64,000 nt of DNA. It comes from Streptomyces caelestis. Lineage in GTDB: Bacteria; Actinomycetota; Actinomycetes; Streptomycetales; Streptomycetaceae. The notes beneath the pieces were generated by a model that saw only the letters and a program-made list of their open reading frames with translations, searched no databases and was not told the origin of the DNA. This document shows, in pieces, positions 8,299-16,492 of this stretch. A program made the translations under genes and the position numbers. The DNA lies in assembly GCF_014205255.1 (NCBI RefSeq), contig NZ_JACHNE010000001.1:4402001-4466000 (forward strand), given 5' to 3'. Position 1 is the stretch's first letter; each line of letters starts with the position of its first letter.

Positions 8299-9371
8299 TG
8301 AATGCCCTCCACCATGTTCGGGTCGTTCTGCTGTGCGCCGATGTGGGCGTGCGTCGCGTCATAGCTGATGCCAACGCCCTTCAGCGCGATCTCTCGTGCC
8401 GCCTCAAGGTATGAGAGGGCACCACTCGATCCAGGATCGTAAGTCAGGACCGTCTGCCCATAACTCGGCGCCTCGGAGATACGGACGGACCTGGGAATGC
8501 TCGTCCGCAGCACCTCGTCGCCGAAGTGGGTGCGCACCTCTTCCGCGACCTGGGACGCGAGGCGCGTCCGGCCGTCGTACATGGTGAGCAGGATGGTCGA
8601 CACATGCAGGGTGGGGTTGAGGTGCCCCCGCACCAGGTCGACGTTACGCAGCAACTGACCCAGGCCTTCCAGCGCGTAGTACTCGCACTGGATCGGGATC
8701 AGAACCTCCTGACCCGCCACCAACGCATTGACCGTCAGGAGGCCGAGCGAGGGCGGACAGTCGATGAGGATGTAGTCCAGCGGCTGCTCGTACGCCTGGA
8801 TGGCGCGCTGCAACCGGCTCTCTCGTGCCACCAGGGACACCAGCTCGATCTCCGCACCGGCGAGATCGATCGTGGCAGGGGCACAGAAGAGGCCCTCGAC
8901 ATCGGGGACCGGCTGGACGACCTCGGACAGCGGCTTGCTCTCGACCAACACGTCGTAGATGGACGGAACTTCGGCGTGGTGGTCGATGCCCAGCGCAGTG
9001 GACGCATTGCCCTGTGGATCGAGGTCGACCACCAGAACCCTGCCACCGTGCAGGGCCAGCGACGCGGCAAGGTTGACGGTCGTCGTCGTCTTGCCCACAC
9101 CGCCCTTCTGGTTGGCGACCACCATGATTCGGGTCTGCTCGGGCCGTGGCAGGCCCTCGCCGGCGCGGCCTAGAGCCTCCACCGCCAGTTGGGCAGCACG
9201 ACCGATGGGAGTGTCGTCCATCGGAGGCGGTGTTTCACGTGAAACATCCGCCCCCATCGACTCGGTACGGGGACCGGGGACCGGATCGGTCATCGGTCCC
9301 GCGATGTTGGCGTCGGACCGCAAGGATTCACTCTCCTCGACTTCAGGCTCGCAATGAACAGAGCCTCCCAT
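8295..9371 (-). CDS. parA: Chromosome partitioning ATPase ParA
   Basis: 358 aa Walker-type partition ATPase. The deviant Walker A is KGGVGKTTT, followed by DLDPQGNAS and IDCPPSLGLLT. It moves ParB-parS complexes and, in Streptomyces, is recruited to hyphal tips. The start is uncertain. The ATG at 9371 gives the length expected from S. coelicolor ParA, whereas an in-frame ATG inside a parS site at 9545 would add 58 low-complexity residues. The N-terminal extension before the ATPase domain contains another parS read as VSRET. Confidence 0.93.
   Translation of the reverse strand: MGGSVHCEPEVEESESLRSDANIAGPMTDPVPGPRTESMGADVSRETPPPMDDTPIGRAAQLAVEALGRAGEGLPRPEQTRIMVVANQKGGVGKTTTTVNLAASLALHGGRVLVVDLDPQGNASTALGIDHHAEVPSIYDVLVESKPLSEVVQPVPDVEGLFCAPATIDLAGAEIELVSLVARESRLQRAIQAYEQPLDYILIDCPPSLGLLTVNALVAGQEVLIPIQCEYYALEGLGQLLRNVDLVRGHLNPTLHVSTILLTMYDGRTRLASQVAEEVRTHFGDEVLRTSIPRSVRISEAPSYGQTVLTYDPGSSGALSYLEAAREIALKGVGISYDATHAHIGAQQNDPNMVEGIQ
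9232..9245. promoter_or_regulatory. parS centromere site 4
   Basis: Perfect GTTTCACGTGAAAC with T/A flanks, inside the 5' part of parA. Confidence 0.95.
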
Positions 9372-9407
9372 GTCTTCGGGGTCGTGAACCAGTGAGGCCT
9401 TCCGTTC

Positions 9408-9434
9408 TGTGGAGAAATCCACCTCTGTGGACAA
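9408..9434 (-). promoter_or_regulatory. Pair of DnaA boxes upstream of parA
   Basis: On the minus strand these read TTGTCCACA (9426-9434, the exact Streptomyces consensus) and TTCTCCACA (9408-9416). They lie 37-63 bp upstream of the preferred parA start, where a promoter would be expected. Confidence 0.6.
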
Positions 9435-9529
9435 CTCAGTTCCCTCATCGAGTGACCCGAGAGGCTTACGGTCGCGGGGTTCGGCCGCAGCGCGGCCACG
9501 ACTGATGATGCCGTGCAGCAGTGAGCGAC

Positions 9530-9543
9530 GTTTCACGTGAAAC
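9530..9543. promoter_or_regulatory. parS centromere site 5
   Basis: Perfect GTTTCACGTGAAAC in the rsmG-parA gap, about 160 bp upstream of the preferred parA start. The ATG at 9545 is formed by this site. Confidence 0.95.
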
Positions 9544-9674
9544 ACGATGCACAGCAGTCGGGGCCGGATTGTCGCGACACTCCGGCATGCATAGGTTTGG
9601 CAGCTTGTGTGGAGTACGTCTCGTCGTCAGGACGGATCAGCCCCGCCGGGCCGGATCAGTGTCCCCAGGACGGA

Positions 9675-10391
9675 TCAGCGGCGTCGGCGGGCACGTCCCG
9701 TGCGAGCCGCCTTGGCACGCTTCGCGGCGAAGCGCACACCGCCGGGGCTCTCCCCGACCTCCACCCGTACAACCGTGGACATCGGGTCCACCACGCCCTC
9801 GCCGACATGCAGGATGGATGTCGCCACCGCACCCAGCTTGCTCAGGGCCGCCGACGCGCTCTTCAGCTCCTCCTCGGCGGCGTCGCCCTTGAGGGCGAGC
9901 ATCTCCCCGTACGGCCGCAGCAGCGGGATGCCCCACGTGGCGAGGCGGTCGAGGGGCGCGACGGCTCGCGCCGTCACGACATGAACGGGCTGGATCTTCC
10001 CCATGACCTCCTCGGCCCGGCCGCGCACCACGGTCACATGATCGAGACCGAGCAGCTCCACGACCTCGGAGAGGAAGTTGGTACGCCGCAGCAGCGGCTC
10101 CAGCAGTGTGATCTTCAGGTCCTCCCGGACCAGCGCCAGCGGAATGCCGGGGAGGCCGGCGCCCGAGCCGACATCGCACACCGTCACGCCCTCGGGCACG
10201 ACCTCCGAGAGCACCGCGCAGTTCAGCAGGTGCCGCTCCCACAGGCGGGGCACTTCACGCGGGCCGATGAGACCGCGCTGCACGCCCGCCTCAGCGAGCA
10301 ACTCGGCGTACCGCACCGCATCCGCGAAGCGATCACCGAACACCTCGCGCGCCTGCTCGGGCGCTGGGGGGAGCTCCGCTTCCTCCGTCAC
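9675..10391 (-). CDS. rsmG: 16S rRNA (guanine527-N7)-methyltransferase RsmG (GidB)
   Basis: 238 aa SAM-dependent methyltransferase that modifies G527 of 16S rRNA. The SAM motif CDVGSGAGLPGIPLA and the downstream RAVAPLDRL motif are intact, and the C-terminus is Arg-rich. In Streptomyces and mycobacteria, loss of this gene gives low-level streptomycin resistance. It lies in the conserved rnpA-yidC-jag-rsmG-parAB order, 123 bp after jag. Confidence 0.96.
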   Translation of the reverse strand: MTEEAELPPAPEQAREVFGDRFADAVRYAELLAEAGVQRGLIGPREVPRLWERHLLNCAVLSEVVPEGVTVCDVGSGAGLPGIPLALVREDLKITLLEPLLRRTNFLSEVVELLGLDHVTVVRGRAEEVMGKIQPVHVVTARAVAPLDRLATWGIPLLRPYGEMLALKGDAAEEELKSASAALSKLGAVATSILHVGEGVVDPMSTVVRVEVGESPGGVRFAAKRAKAARTGRARRRR

Positions 10392-10468
10392 GGGGGACCG
10401 TCCTTCCGTACAGCGTCAGCGCACAGCGCCGACACCAGAACCACCAGAACTATCAGGCTGACAAAGTT

Positions 10469-10497
10469 CGGCCCCGCCTGCGCAACAGACGGGGCCG
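10469..10497 (-). terminator. Stem-loop after jag
   Basis: Arms CGGCCCCG (10469-10476) and CGGGGCCG (10490-10497) with a 13-base loop. On the minus strand the stem is followed by AACTTTG. It lies 18 bp after the jag stop and before rsmG, so it may attenuate read-through. Confidence 0.5.
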
Positions 10498-10514
10498 GGG
10501 AACGTACGGGCCGG

Positions 10515-11027
10515 TCAGGCGGGAAGCACGACGACGAAGCGCTGCGGCTCCTCGCCCTCGGACTCGCTGCGCAGGCCCGCGGCCTTGACCGCGTCGTGCA
10601 CGACCTTGCGCTCGAACGGCGTCATCGGGTCCAGCCTCACGGCCTCGCCGCTGCTCTTGGCCTCGGCGGCGGCCTTGGCCCCCAGCTCGGACAGCTCGGA
10701 GCGCTTCCGGGCGCGGTATCCCGCGATGTCGAGCATCAGTCGGCTGCGGTCACCGGTCTCCCGGTGCACGGCCAGACGGGTGAGCTCCTGAAGTGCCTCC
10801 AGCACCTCACCGTCACGGCCGACCAGCTTCTGCAGGTCGCGGCTGCCCGTGTCGCTGATGATCGAGACAGAGGCACGGTCGGCCTCGACGTCCATGTCGA
10901 TGTCGCCGTCGAGGTCGGCGATGTCGAGCAGACCCTCCAGGTAGTCCGCCGCGATCTCGCCCTCCTGCTCCAGGCGGGTCAGGGTGTCTACACCCTCGGC
11001 AGCGGCGGAAATGGTGCCTTCCGTCAC
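10515..11027 (-). CDS. jag: Jag/KhpB-type KH-R3H RNA-binding protein
   Basis: 170 aa. An acidic N-terminus is followed by a KH domain around LQKLVGRDGEVLEALQELTRL and a C-terminal R3H domain (MTPFERKVVHDAV). Family members bind RNA and affect cell elongation and envelope synthesis in Gram-positives. It is located 15 bp after yidC on the same strand, the standard arrangement. Confidence 0.93.
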   Translation of the reverse strand: MTEGTISAAAEGVDTLTRLEQEGEIAADYLEGLLDIADLDGDIDMDVEADRASVSIISDTGSRDLQKLVGRDGEVLEALQELTRLAVHRETGDRSRLMLDIAGYRARKRSELSELGAKAAAEAKSSGEAVRLDPMTPFERKVVHDAVKAAGLRSESEGEEPQRFVVVLPA

Positions 11028-11042
11028 GGGATGGACTCCTTC

Positions 11043-12317
11043 TTACTTCTTGGACGGGGACTTGGGCCGCTGTGGACCCTTGCGCTGTCCGGACTGGGCC
11101 TTGCTGCGGGTACCGCTGCCGGACTTGGCGCCGCCCTTCTTGGCAGCGGCGGCGGGCTTGGCGTCCTCGGGCTCGTCGGACTTGATGAGCGACGTCTTCG
11201 GCTCCGCCTCACCGGCTGCCTTCGCCACACCGGACTGCCGCTGAGCCTTGGTCTGCCGCTTGGGCTGCTGACGCCTCGGCATGCCGGTGGTCGGCGTACC
11301 GTCCTCGGCTTCGACGGCGGCTGCGGTGTCGCTCTTGATCACGGTTCCGTCGGCCTGGGCGGCGAGGCCGGCCTTGCTCAGGCCGTTGATGAACTTGCGC
11401 TCGAACTCGTTGCGGTCGCGTCCCTTGGCGACGATCGCCTTGACGATGACCTTGTCACGGCGCCGGCTGACCTTGTTGTGCTGCGTGACGTGCTTGTGCA
11501 GGCGCTCCAGGTACGCGGCCTGGGCCTTGGAACCCGGGGTCGGGTTGTTGTGGATGACGTACATCTGCTGGCCCATGGTCCACACGTTGGTGGTCAGCCA
11601 GTAGACGAGGACACCGACGGGGAAGTTGATGCCGAAGACGGCGAACATGATCGGGAAGACGTACATCAGCATCTTCTGCTGCTGCATGAACGGCGTCTTC
11701 ACCGTGGTGTCGACGTTCTTCGTCATCAGCTGGCGCTGCGTGAAGAACTGCGACGCCGACATCAGGACGATCATGATGGCGGTGACCACGCGGACGTCGG
11801 TGAGGGAGGCACCGAGTGCTTCCACCTTCGACGCGCTGTCGGTGAACTTCACTGCGAGCGGCGCACCGACGATGTGCGCCTTCTGGGCACTCTCCAGAAG
11901 GCTGGTGTTGATCACGCCGATGGTGTCGTTCGACGCGATGCTGTTCAGCACGTGGTACAGGGCGAAGAAGAACGGGGACTGCGCCAGGATGGGAAGGCAC
12001 GAGGACAGCGGGTTGGTGCCCGTGTCCTTGTACAGCTTCATCATCTCTTCGGACTGACGCTGCTTGTCGTTCTTGTAGCGCTCCTGGATCTTCTTCATCT
12101 CGGGCTGGAGCGTCTGCATGGCCCGGGTCGCCTTGATCTGCTTCACGAAGAGCGGGATCAGGCAGATACGGATCAGGATCACCAGGGACACGATCGACAG
12201 GCCCCAGGCCCAGCCGGTGTCAGGCCCGAAGAGGGCGCCGTACACCGAATGGAACTGGACGATGACCCAGGAGACGGGTGTGGTGATGAAGCTGAAGAGG
12301 CTGGCAATCGTGTCCAC
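11043..12317 (-). CDS. yidC: Membrane protein insertase YidC
   Basis: 424 aa Oxa1/YidC insertase with the core transmembrane helices spread over residues 10-290 and a cytoplasmic coiled loop (MQTLQPEMKKIQERYKND). It lacks the large periplasmic domain of Gram-negative YidC. The C-terminal ~100 residues are Lys/Ala/Pro-rich and disordered, as in other actinobacteria. The start lies 3 bp after the yidD stop. Confidence 0.95.
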   Translation of the reverse strand: MDTIASLFSFITTPVSWVIVQFHSVYGALFGPDTGWAWGLSIVSLVILIRICLIPLFVKQIKATRAMQTLQPEMKKIQERYKNDKQRQSEEMMKLYKDTGTNPLSSCLPILAQSPFFFALYHVLNSIASNDTIGVINTSLLESAQKAHIVGAPLAVKFTDSASKVEALGASLTDVRVVTAIMIVLMSASQFFTQRQLMTKNVDTTVKTPFMQQQKMLMYVFPIMFAVFGINFPVGVLVYWLTTNVWTMGQQMYVIHNNPTPGSKAQAAYLERLHKHVTQHNKVSRRRDKVIVKAIVAKGRDRNEFERKFINGLSKAGLAAQADGTVIKSDTAAAVEAEDGTPTTGMPRRQQPKRQTKAQRQSGVAKAAGEAEPKTSLIKSDEPEDAKPAAAAKKGGAKSGSGTRSKAQSGQRKGPQRPKSPSKK

Positions 12318-12320
12318 TAA

Positions 12321-12695
12321 TCATGCTCCTTGGGCATGGGACGGTGTCTCTGCGGCCGGGCTCGAAGGACTGGACCGACTTGTGGGAGAAGTCTGTCCCT
12401 CGGTGGCCGGGACGGCGGCGGAGGGCCCGCCCTTGCGTGCACGCCACGCGTTACGCAGCATTTCGTGCCACCGCGGGCGCTTGCGCGGCGGGACATGGTC
12501 CACACCACCCAGCGACCACGGATTGCACCGCAGGATGCGCCAAGCCGTGAGTGCCGTTCCCTTGATGGCACCGTGCCGGTCGATGGCCGTGAAGCCGTAG
12601 TGGGAGCACGACGGGTAGTACTTGCAGACCGGCCCGAGCAGCGGACTGATCGTCCACTGATAGAGCTTGATCAGAGCAAGCAGCGGGTACTTCAT
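12321..12695 (-). CDS. yidD: Membrane protein insertion efficiency factor YidD
   Basis: 124 aa. The family core is YQWTISPLLGPVCKYYPSCSHYG and GGVDHVPPRK; the C-terminal third is a poorly conserved extension. It assists YidC-dependent insertion. It overlaps rnpA by 4 bp and is followed by yidC, so rnpA-yidD-yidC are probably co-transcribed. Confidence 0.94.
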   Translation of the reverse strand: MKYPLLALIKLYQWTISPLLGPVCKYYPSCSHYGFTAIDRHGAIKGTALTAWRILRCNPWSLGGVDHVPPRKRPRWHEMLRNAWRARKGGPSAAVPATEGQTSPTSRSSPSSPAAETPSHAQGA

Positions 12696-13063
12696 CGCGC
12701 GCCCCCTCCCAGCAGCCGCTGGAGGGCGGCATCCAGGTCTCGGGCCAGCTGTGCATGGTCGGCGTCGCCCGCACCGGGCAGCGCTCGTACCACTACCAGG
12801 CTACCGGGGGGCAGCTGGGCGACTCGGTCGCGCATCAGATGGCGAAGCCTGCGCTTCACTTTGTTGCGTACGACCGCACCGCCCACGGCTTTGCTCACGA
12901 CGAAACCCGCACGCGTCGGGGGAGCGCTCTCCCCAGGCGCATGCGGGTCCGTGGCACCGCTTCGAAGATGGACGACGAGGTACGGGCGTCCTGCCCGGCG
13001 GCCTCGCCGTACTGCGGTCGCGAAGTCCTCGCGCCGCCTCAGCCGGTTCTCGGTGGGCAGCAC
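12692..13063 (-). CDS. rnpA: Ribonuclease P protein component
   Basis: 123 aa, basic. It has the family opening RRREDFATAVRRG and the conserved RNR-like helix NKVKRRLRHLMRD that contacts P RNA. It matures tRNA 5' ends together with the RNase P RNA. It follows rpmH by 21 bp. Confidence 0.96.
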   Translation of the reverse strand: MLPTENRLRRREDFATAVRRGRRAGRPYLVVHLRSGATDPHAPGESAPPTRAGFVVSKAVGGAVVRNKVKRRLRHLMRDRVAQLPPGSLVVVRALPGAGDADHAQLARDLDAALQRLLGGGAR

Positions 13064-13084
13064 GATGTCATGACCTGACCGGGA

Positions 13085-13222
13085 TCAGGCGGACAGACGG
13101 GCGCGACCCTTGCTACGGCGGGACGCGAGAATCGCGCGGCCGGCACGGGTGCGCATACGCAGCCGGAAGCCGTGGGTCTTCGCGCGACGACGGTTGTTCG
13201 GCTGGAAGGTGCGCTTGCTCAC
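13085..13222 (-). CDS. rpmH: 50S ribosomal protein L34
   Basis: 45 aa. It begins MSKRTFQPNNRRRAKTHGFR (GTG start at 13222) and ends with an Arg/Ser-rich tail, the invariant L34 pattern at its usual length. It is divergent from dnaA, as in nearly all bacteria with this origin layout. Confidence 0.97.
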   Translation of the reverse strand: MSKRTFQPNNRRRAKTHGFRLRMRTRAGRAILASRRSKGRARLSA

Positions 13223-13595
13223 TCGGGGGCTCCAGAAGAAATCGGTAGTTGCGGGGTGCCGTCCTGGCTGTCACCGTGCGCCCACGAGTAGCTCGCAGTT
13301 ACGCCCGAGTGCACCGCTGACCGATCACCAAAATGATCTGTGCCCATCGGAGGCAGGCGGCAGCAGCCATCGACAACTCGACCTGGTTACGGTACGCGCG
13401 GCTACGCCATCCGGTCAAACCAGCACCTGCCCGGAGACACTTGTCCACAGGCTGGGGACAACAACTTGAACCGTAGTGGCCGCCCTGACTACCGTGACGG
13501 ACTCCGATTCGTTCCCTTATCCCTGCCCCACCCGATTTACATCCCGAGCCGTCCCAGAACCACACGTTCGTGGGACCTGTGAGAGAGCGTGCCCT
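13223..13595. other. rpmH-dnaA divergent promoter region
   Basis: 373 bp carrying the promoters of rpmH (minus) and dnaA (plus). It contains one exact DnaA box and no gene. Promoter elements could not be pinned down with confidence. Confidence 0.7.
13441..13449 (+). promoter_or_regulatory. DnaA box upstream of dnaA
   Basis: TTGTCCACA, the exact Streptomyces consensus, about 150 bp before the dnaA start. It is consistent with the autoregulation of dnaA known in this genus. Confidence 0.75.
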
Positions 13596-15599
13596 GTGGC
13601 TGACGTACCTGCCGATCTTGCCGCAGTGTGGCCACGCGTATTGGAGCAGCTCCTCGGGGAGGACCGCGGCCAGGGCGTCGAGGCGAAGGACGAGCACTGG
13701 ATCCGGCGCTGCCAGCCGCTCGCGCTGGTCGCCGACACCGCCCTGCTCGCCGTACCGAACGAATTCGCGAAGGGCGTACTCGAGGGCCGCCTGGCGCCCG
13801 TCGTCAGCGAGACCCTGAGCCGAGAGTGCGGCCGCCCGATCCGGATCGCGATCACCGTCGACGACTCCGCGGGCGACCCCACGCCGGCGCCCCCGACCCG
13901 TCCCCAGCAGCGTTACGAGGAGCGCGAGCTTCCGGCCGCGCGCCAGGACCGCGACGGTTATGAGGGGTACGGCCGTCACCGCGCCGACCAGCTGCCGGGA
14001 ACGTCCGACGACCAGCCGCCGCCTACGCGCGGAGATCAACTTCCCACCGCCCGCCCCGCGTACCCGTCCGAGTACCAGCGCCCCGAGCCCGGCTCCTGGC
14101 CGCGGCCGACGCAGGACGAGTACAGCTGGCAGCAGCAACGCCTCGGCTTTCCCGATCGCGACCCGTACGCGTCACCCGGCCAGGACTCCTACGGCTCACA
14201 GGACTCGTACGGATCCCATGGGTCGTCGCAGGACTCGTACGGATCGCACCGCTCGCACCGGCCGCAAGGGTCACGTGGTGGACAGGACTCGTACGGTTCG
14301 TCCTCCCAGGACGCCTACGGCTCCCCGTCCCAGGACTATCGCCCGCAGTCCATGGACCGCCCCTCCTACGACTCGCCGCGCTCCGACTACGACACGTCAC
14401 GCCCCGACTACGACCAGCGCGACCCGGTCCGCCGGGAGCTGCCCGAGCCGCCGCCCGGCTCGGGACACGTGCACCGCGGCGGTCCCGTCGGCCCGAACCT
14501 GCCCACGACCGGTGCGCCCGGCCCGCTGGCCGCACAGCCCGCGCCGGCGACCGGCCCGGGTGAGCCCACCGCGCGTCTGAACCCGAAGTACCTCTTCGAC
14601 ACGTTCGTCATCGGCGCCTCCAACCGCTTCGCGCACGCCGCCGCGGTCGCCGTCGCCGAGGCACCGGCGAAGGCCTACAACCCGTTGTTCATCTACGGGG
14701 AGTCCGGGCTCGGCAAGACGCACCTGCTGCACGCGATCGGGCACTACGCGCGCAGTCTCTACCCGGGCACACGGGTGCGGTACGTGAGCTCGGAGGAGTT
14801 CACCAACGAGTTCATCAACTCCATCCGCGACGGCAAGGGCGACAGCTTCCGCAAGCGCTACCGCGAGATGGACATCCTGCTCGTCGACGACATCCAGTTC
14901 CTGGCGGACAAGGAGTCGACGCAGGAGGAGTTCTTCCACACCTTCAACACGCTCCACAACGCCAACAAGCAGATCGTGCTGTCCTCCGACCGGCCGCCCA
15001 AGCAGCTGGTCACGCTGGAGGACCGGCTGCGGAACCGTTTCGAGTGGGGTCTGATCACGGACGTGCAGCCGCCCGAGCTGGAGACGCGCATCGCGATCCT
15101 CCGCAAGAAGGCGGTGCAGGAGCAGCTGAACGCGCCGCCGGAGGTGCTGGAGTTCATCGCGTCCCGGATCTCGCGCAACATCCGCGAGCTGGAGGGCGCG
15201 CTGATCCGGGTCACGGCGTTCGCCTCGCTCAACCGGCAGCCGGTGGACCTGGGCCTGACGGAGATCGTCCTCAAGGACCTCATCCCCGGCGGCGAGGACT
15301 CGGCCCCCGAGATCACGTCCACGGCCATCATGGGCGCGACGGCCGACTACTTCGGGCTGACCGTCGAGGACCTCTGCGGCACCTCCCGCGGCCGCGCCCT
15401 CGTCACCGCCCGGCAGATCGCCATGTACCTGTGCCGTGAGCTCACGGACCTGTCGCTGCCGAAGATCGGCGCGCTGTTCGGCGGACGGGACCACACGACG
15501 GTCATGCACGCGGACCGCAAGATCCGCAACCTGATGGCCGAGCGCCGCTCCATCTACAACCAGGTCACCGAGCTGACCAACCGCATCAAGAACGGCTGA
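13596..15599 (+). CDS. dnaA: Chromosomal replication initiator DnaA
   Basis: 667 aa AAA+ initiator. Domain I is at about 1-90. A very long, disordered domain II runs from about 90 to 325. Domain III has Walker A GESGLGKT (near 366), LLVDDIQFLADKEST and arginine-finger regions, and domain IV has the DNA-binding signature GGRDHTTVMHADRKIR. Streptomyces DnaA is known for a long domain II; here it includes a run of QDSYGS-like repeats at about residues 195-250. The GTG at 13596 is chosen because the family N-terminus (VADVPADLAAVW) begins there. oriC follows immediately. Confidence 0.97.
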   Translation: MADVPADLAAVWPRVLEQLLGEDRGQGVEAKDEHWIRRCQPLALVADTALLAVPNEFAKGVLEGRLAPVVSETLSRECGRPIRIAITVDDSAGDPTPAPPTRPQQRYEERELPAARQDRDGYEGYGRHRADQLPGTSDDQPPPTRGDQLPTARPAYPSEYQRPEPGSWPRPTQDEYSWQQQRLGFPDRDPYASPGQDSYGSQDSYGSHGSSQDSYGSHRSHRPQGSRGGQDSYGSSSQDAYGSPSQDYRPQSMDRPSYDSPRSDYDTSRPDYDQRDPVRRELPEPPPGSGHVHRGGPVGPNLPTTGAPGPLAAQPAPATGPGEPTARLNPKYLFDTFVIGASNRFAHAAAVAVAEAPAKAYNPLFIYGESGLGKTHLLHAIGHYARSLYPGTRVRYVSSEEFTNEFINSIRDGKGDSFRKRYREMDILLVDDIQFLADKESTQEEFFHTFNTLHNANKQIVLSSDRPPKQLVTLEDRLRNRFEWGLITDVQPPELETRIAILRKKAVQEQLNAPPEVLEFIASRISRNIRELEGALIRVTAFASLNRQPVDLGLTEIVLKDLIPGGEDSAPEITSTAIMGATADYFGLTVEDLCGTSRGRALVTARQIAMYLCRELTDLSLPKIGALFGGRDHTTVMHADRKIRNLMAERRSIYNQVTELTNRIKNG

Positions 15600-15622
15600 C
15601 GGAGCCGGCCGAACGACGCCGA

Positions 15623-15655
15623 GGGCGCCCCCGGAGCACATGCCCGGGGGCGCCC
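15623..15655 (+). terminator. Terminator of dnaA
   Basis: Perfect 12-bp GC-rich stem (15623-15634 with 15644-15655) and a 9-base loop, starting 24 bp after the dnaA stop and followed by TTCGT. Confidence 0.8.
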
Positions 15656-16492
15656 TTCGTCATGGCGCGGCCGTGTCACGGCCGTCCTTCGTCATGTCGC
15701 CGTCGCCGGCTGTTCGAATTACCTGCCGGGTTACGGCCCCACTCCACAGATTCGGCGACTTTTTCCCGTCCACACCCTGGGGACTGGGAAGTTGTCCAGA
15801 CTGTGTCCACAGAGGCCTCTGTTGAACGACCATCAGACCAGGTCACTGGCATGTGGATTCGTGGACGAACGATCTCCACAGGCTGTGGACAGCGAGAGGA
15901 TCCACAGGCTGTGCATCGAGTTGTCCACCGGCAACCCACAGGCTGGGGCCGGTTGTCCCCAGCGATCCCCAGCTTCTCCACATCGCTGTCCACTGTTCGG
16001 CAACACGACGCGCCTCCTCACCGGGTCGAGTGAAAGGCGTCACACGAAGGTGCCGGGTTGGGCTGTGGGAAAGGCGGGTAAAACTGGGGACGGCACTGGG
16101 GAGAACTCGCCTCACCCTGTGCACGGAGTGTGCAGAACTTTCCGTTCTCCACAGATTCCCCTGGTTGTCCACCGCCGTCACCCACAGGCACGGTGGACAA
16201 AATTCCCGCTCTGAGCTGGGCGAACGTGGTTATCCACGGTATCCACAGGCCCTACTACTACTCCCGACTAGAGAGAGCTGGGAATTCGCATCGAAGCGGG
16301 TCCTGTGCACAACTCGCCCTCCGGCGCCCGACCGCCCCTCGTCACGACTTGACCCCGAGAGGCACCTACTGTCAGTGCGGTGCGTCAGACTGGTCCCCGG
16401 TGTCCTCCCCATCCCAGGGGCCGTCGGCACCGAGACAGACGACGAGGGCCAGGCAGAGCGAGAAGCGCCGGCAACAGCAGGAGGCGGCAACA
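15656..16492. other. Chromosomal replication origin oriC
   Basis: Non-coding dnaA-dnaN interval packed with DnaA boxes related to TTGTCCACA on both strands. Examples: 15803-15811, 15884-15892, 15898-15906, 15921-15929, 15974-15982, 15986-15994, 16145-16153, 16165-16173, 16192-16200, 16230-16238 and 16239-16247. I count roughly 20 near-matches, similar to the 19 described for S. lividans oriC. Several boxes occur in close inverted pairs (15872-15892). The dnaN promoter must lie at its right end. Confidence 0.95.

Larger units (their letters stand above)
9372..9674. other. rsmG-parA intergenic region
   Basis: 303 bp expected to carry the parAB promoters. It holds one perfect parS (9530-9543) and two DnaA boxes (9408-9434). 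An open frame crosses much of it but looks non-coding. Confidence 0.6.

Noticed and set aside
9537..12320. Very long plus-strand open frame opposite rsmG-jag-yidC
   Set aside because: Antisense shadow created by high GC; the minus-strand genes match known families across the whole length.
14160..14360. QDSYGS DNA repeats as a CRISPR or tandem satellite array
   Set aside because: Units are irregular, in frame and fully inside dnaA; they reflect protein low complexity.
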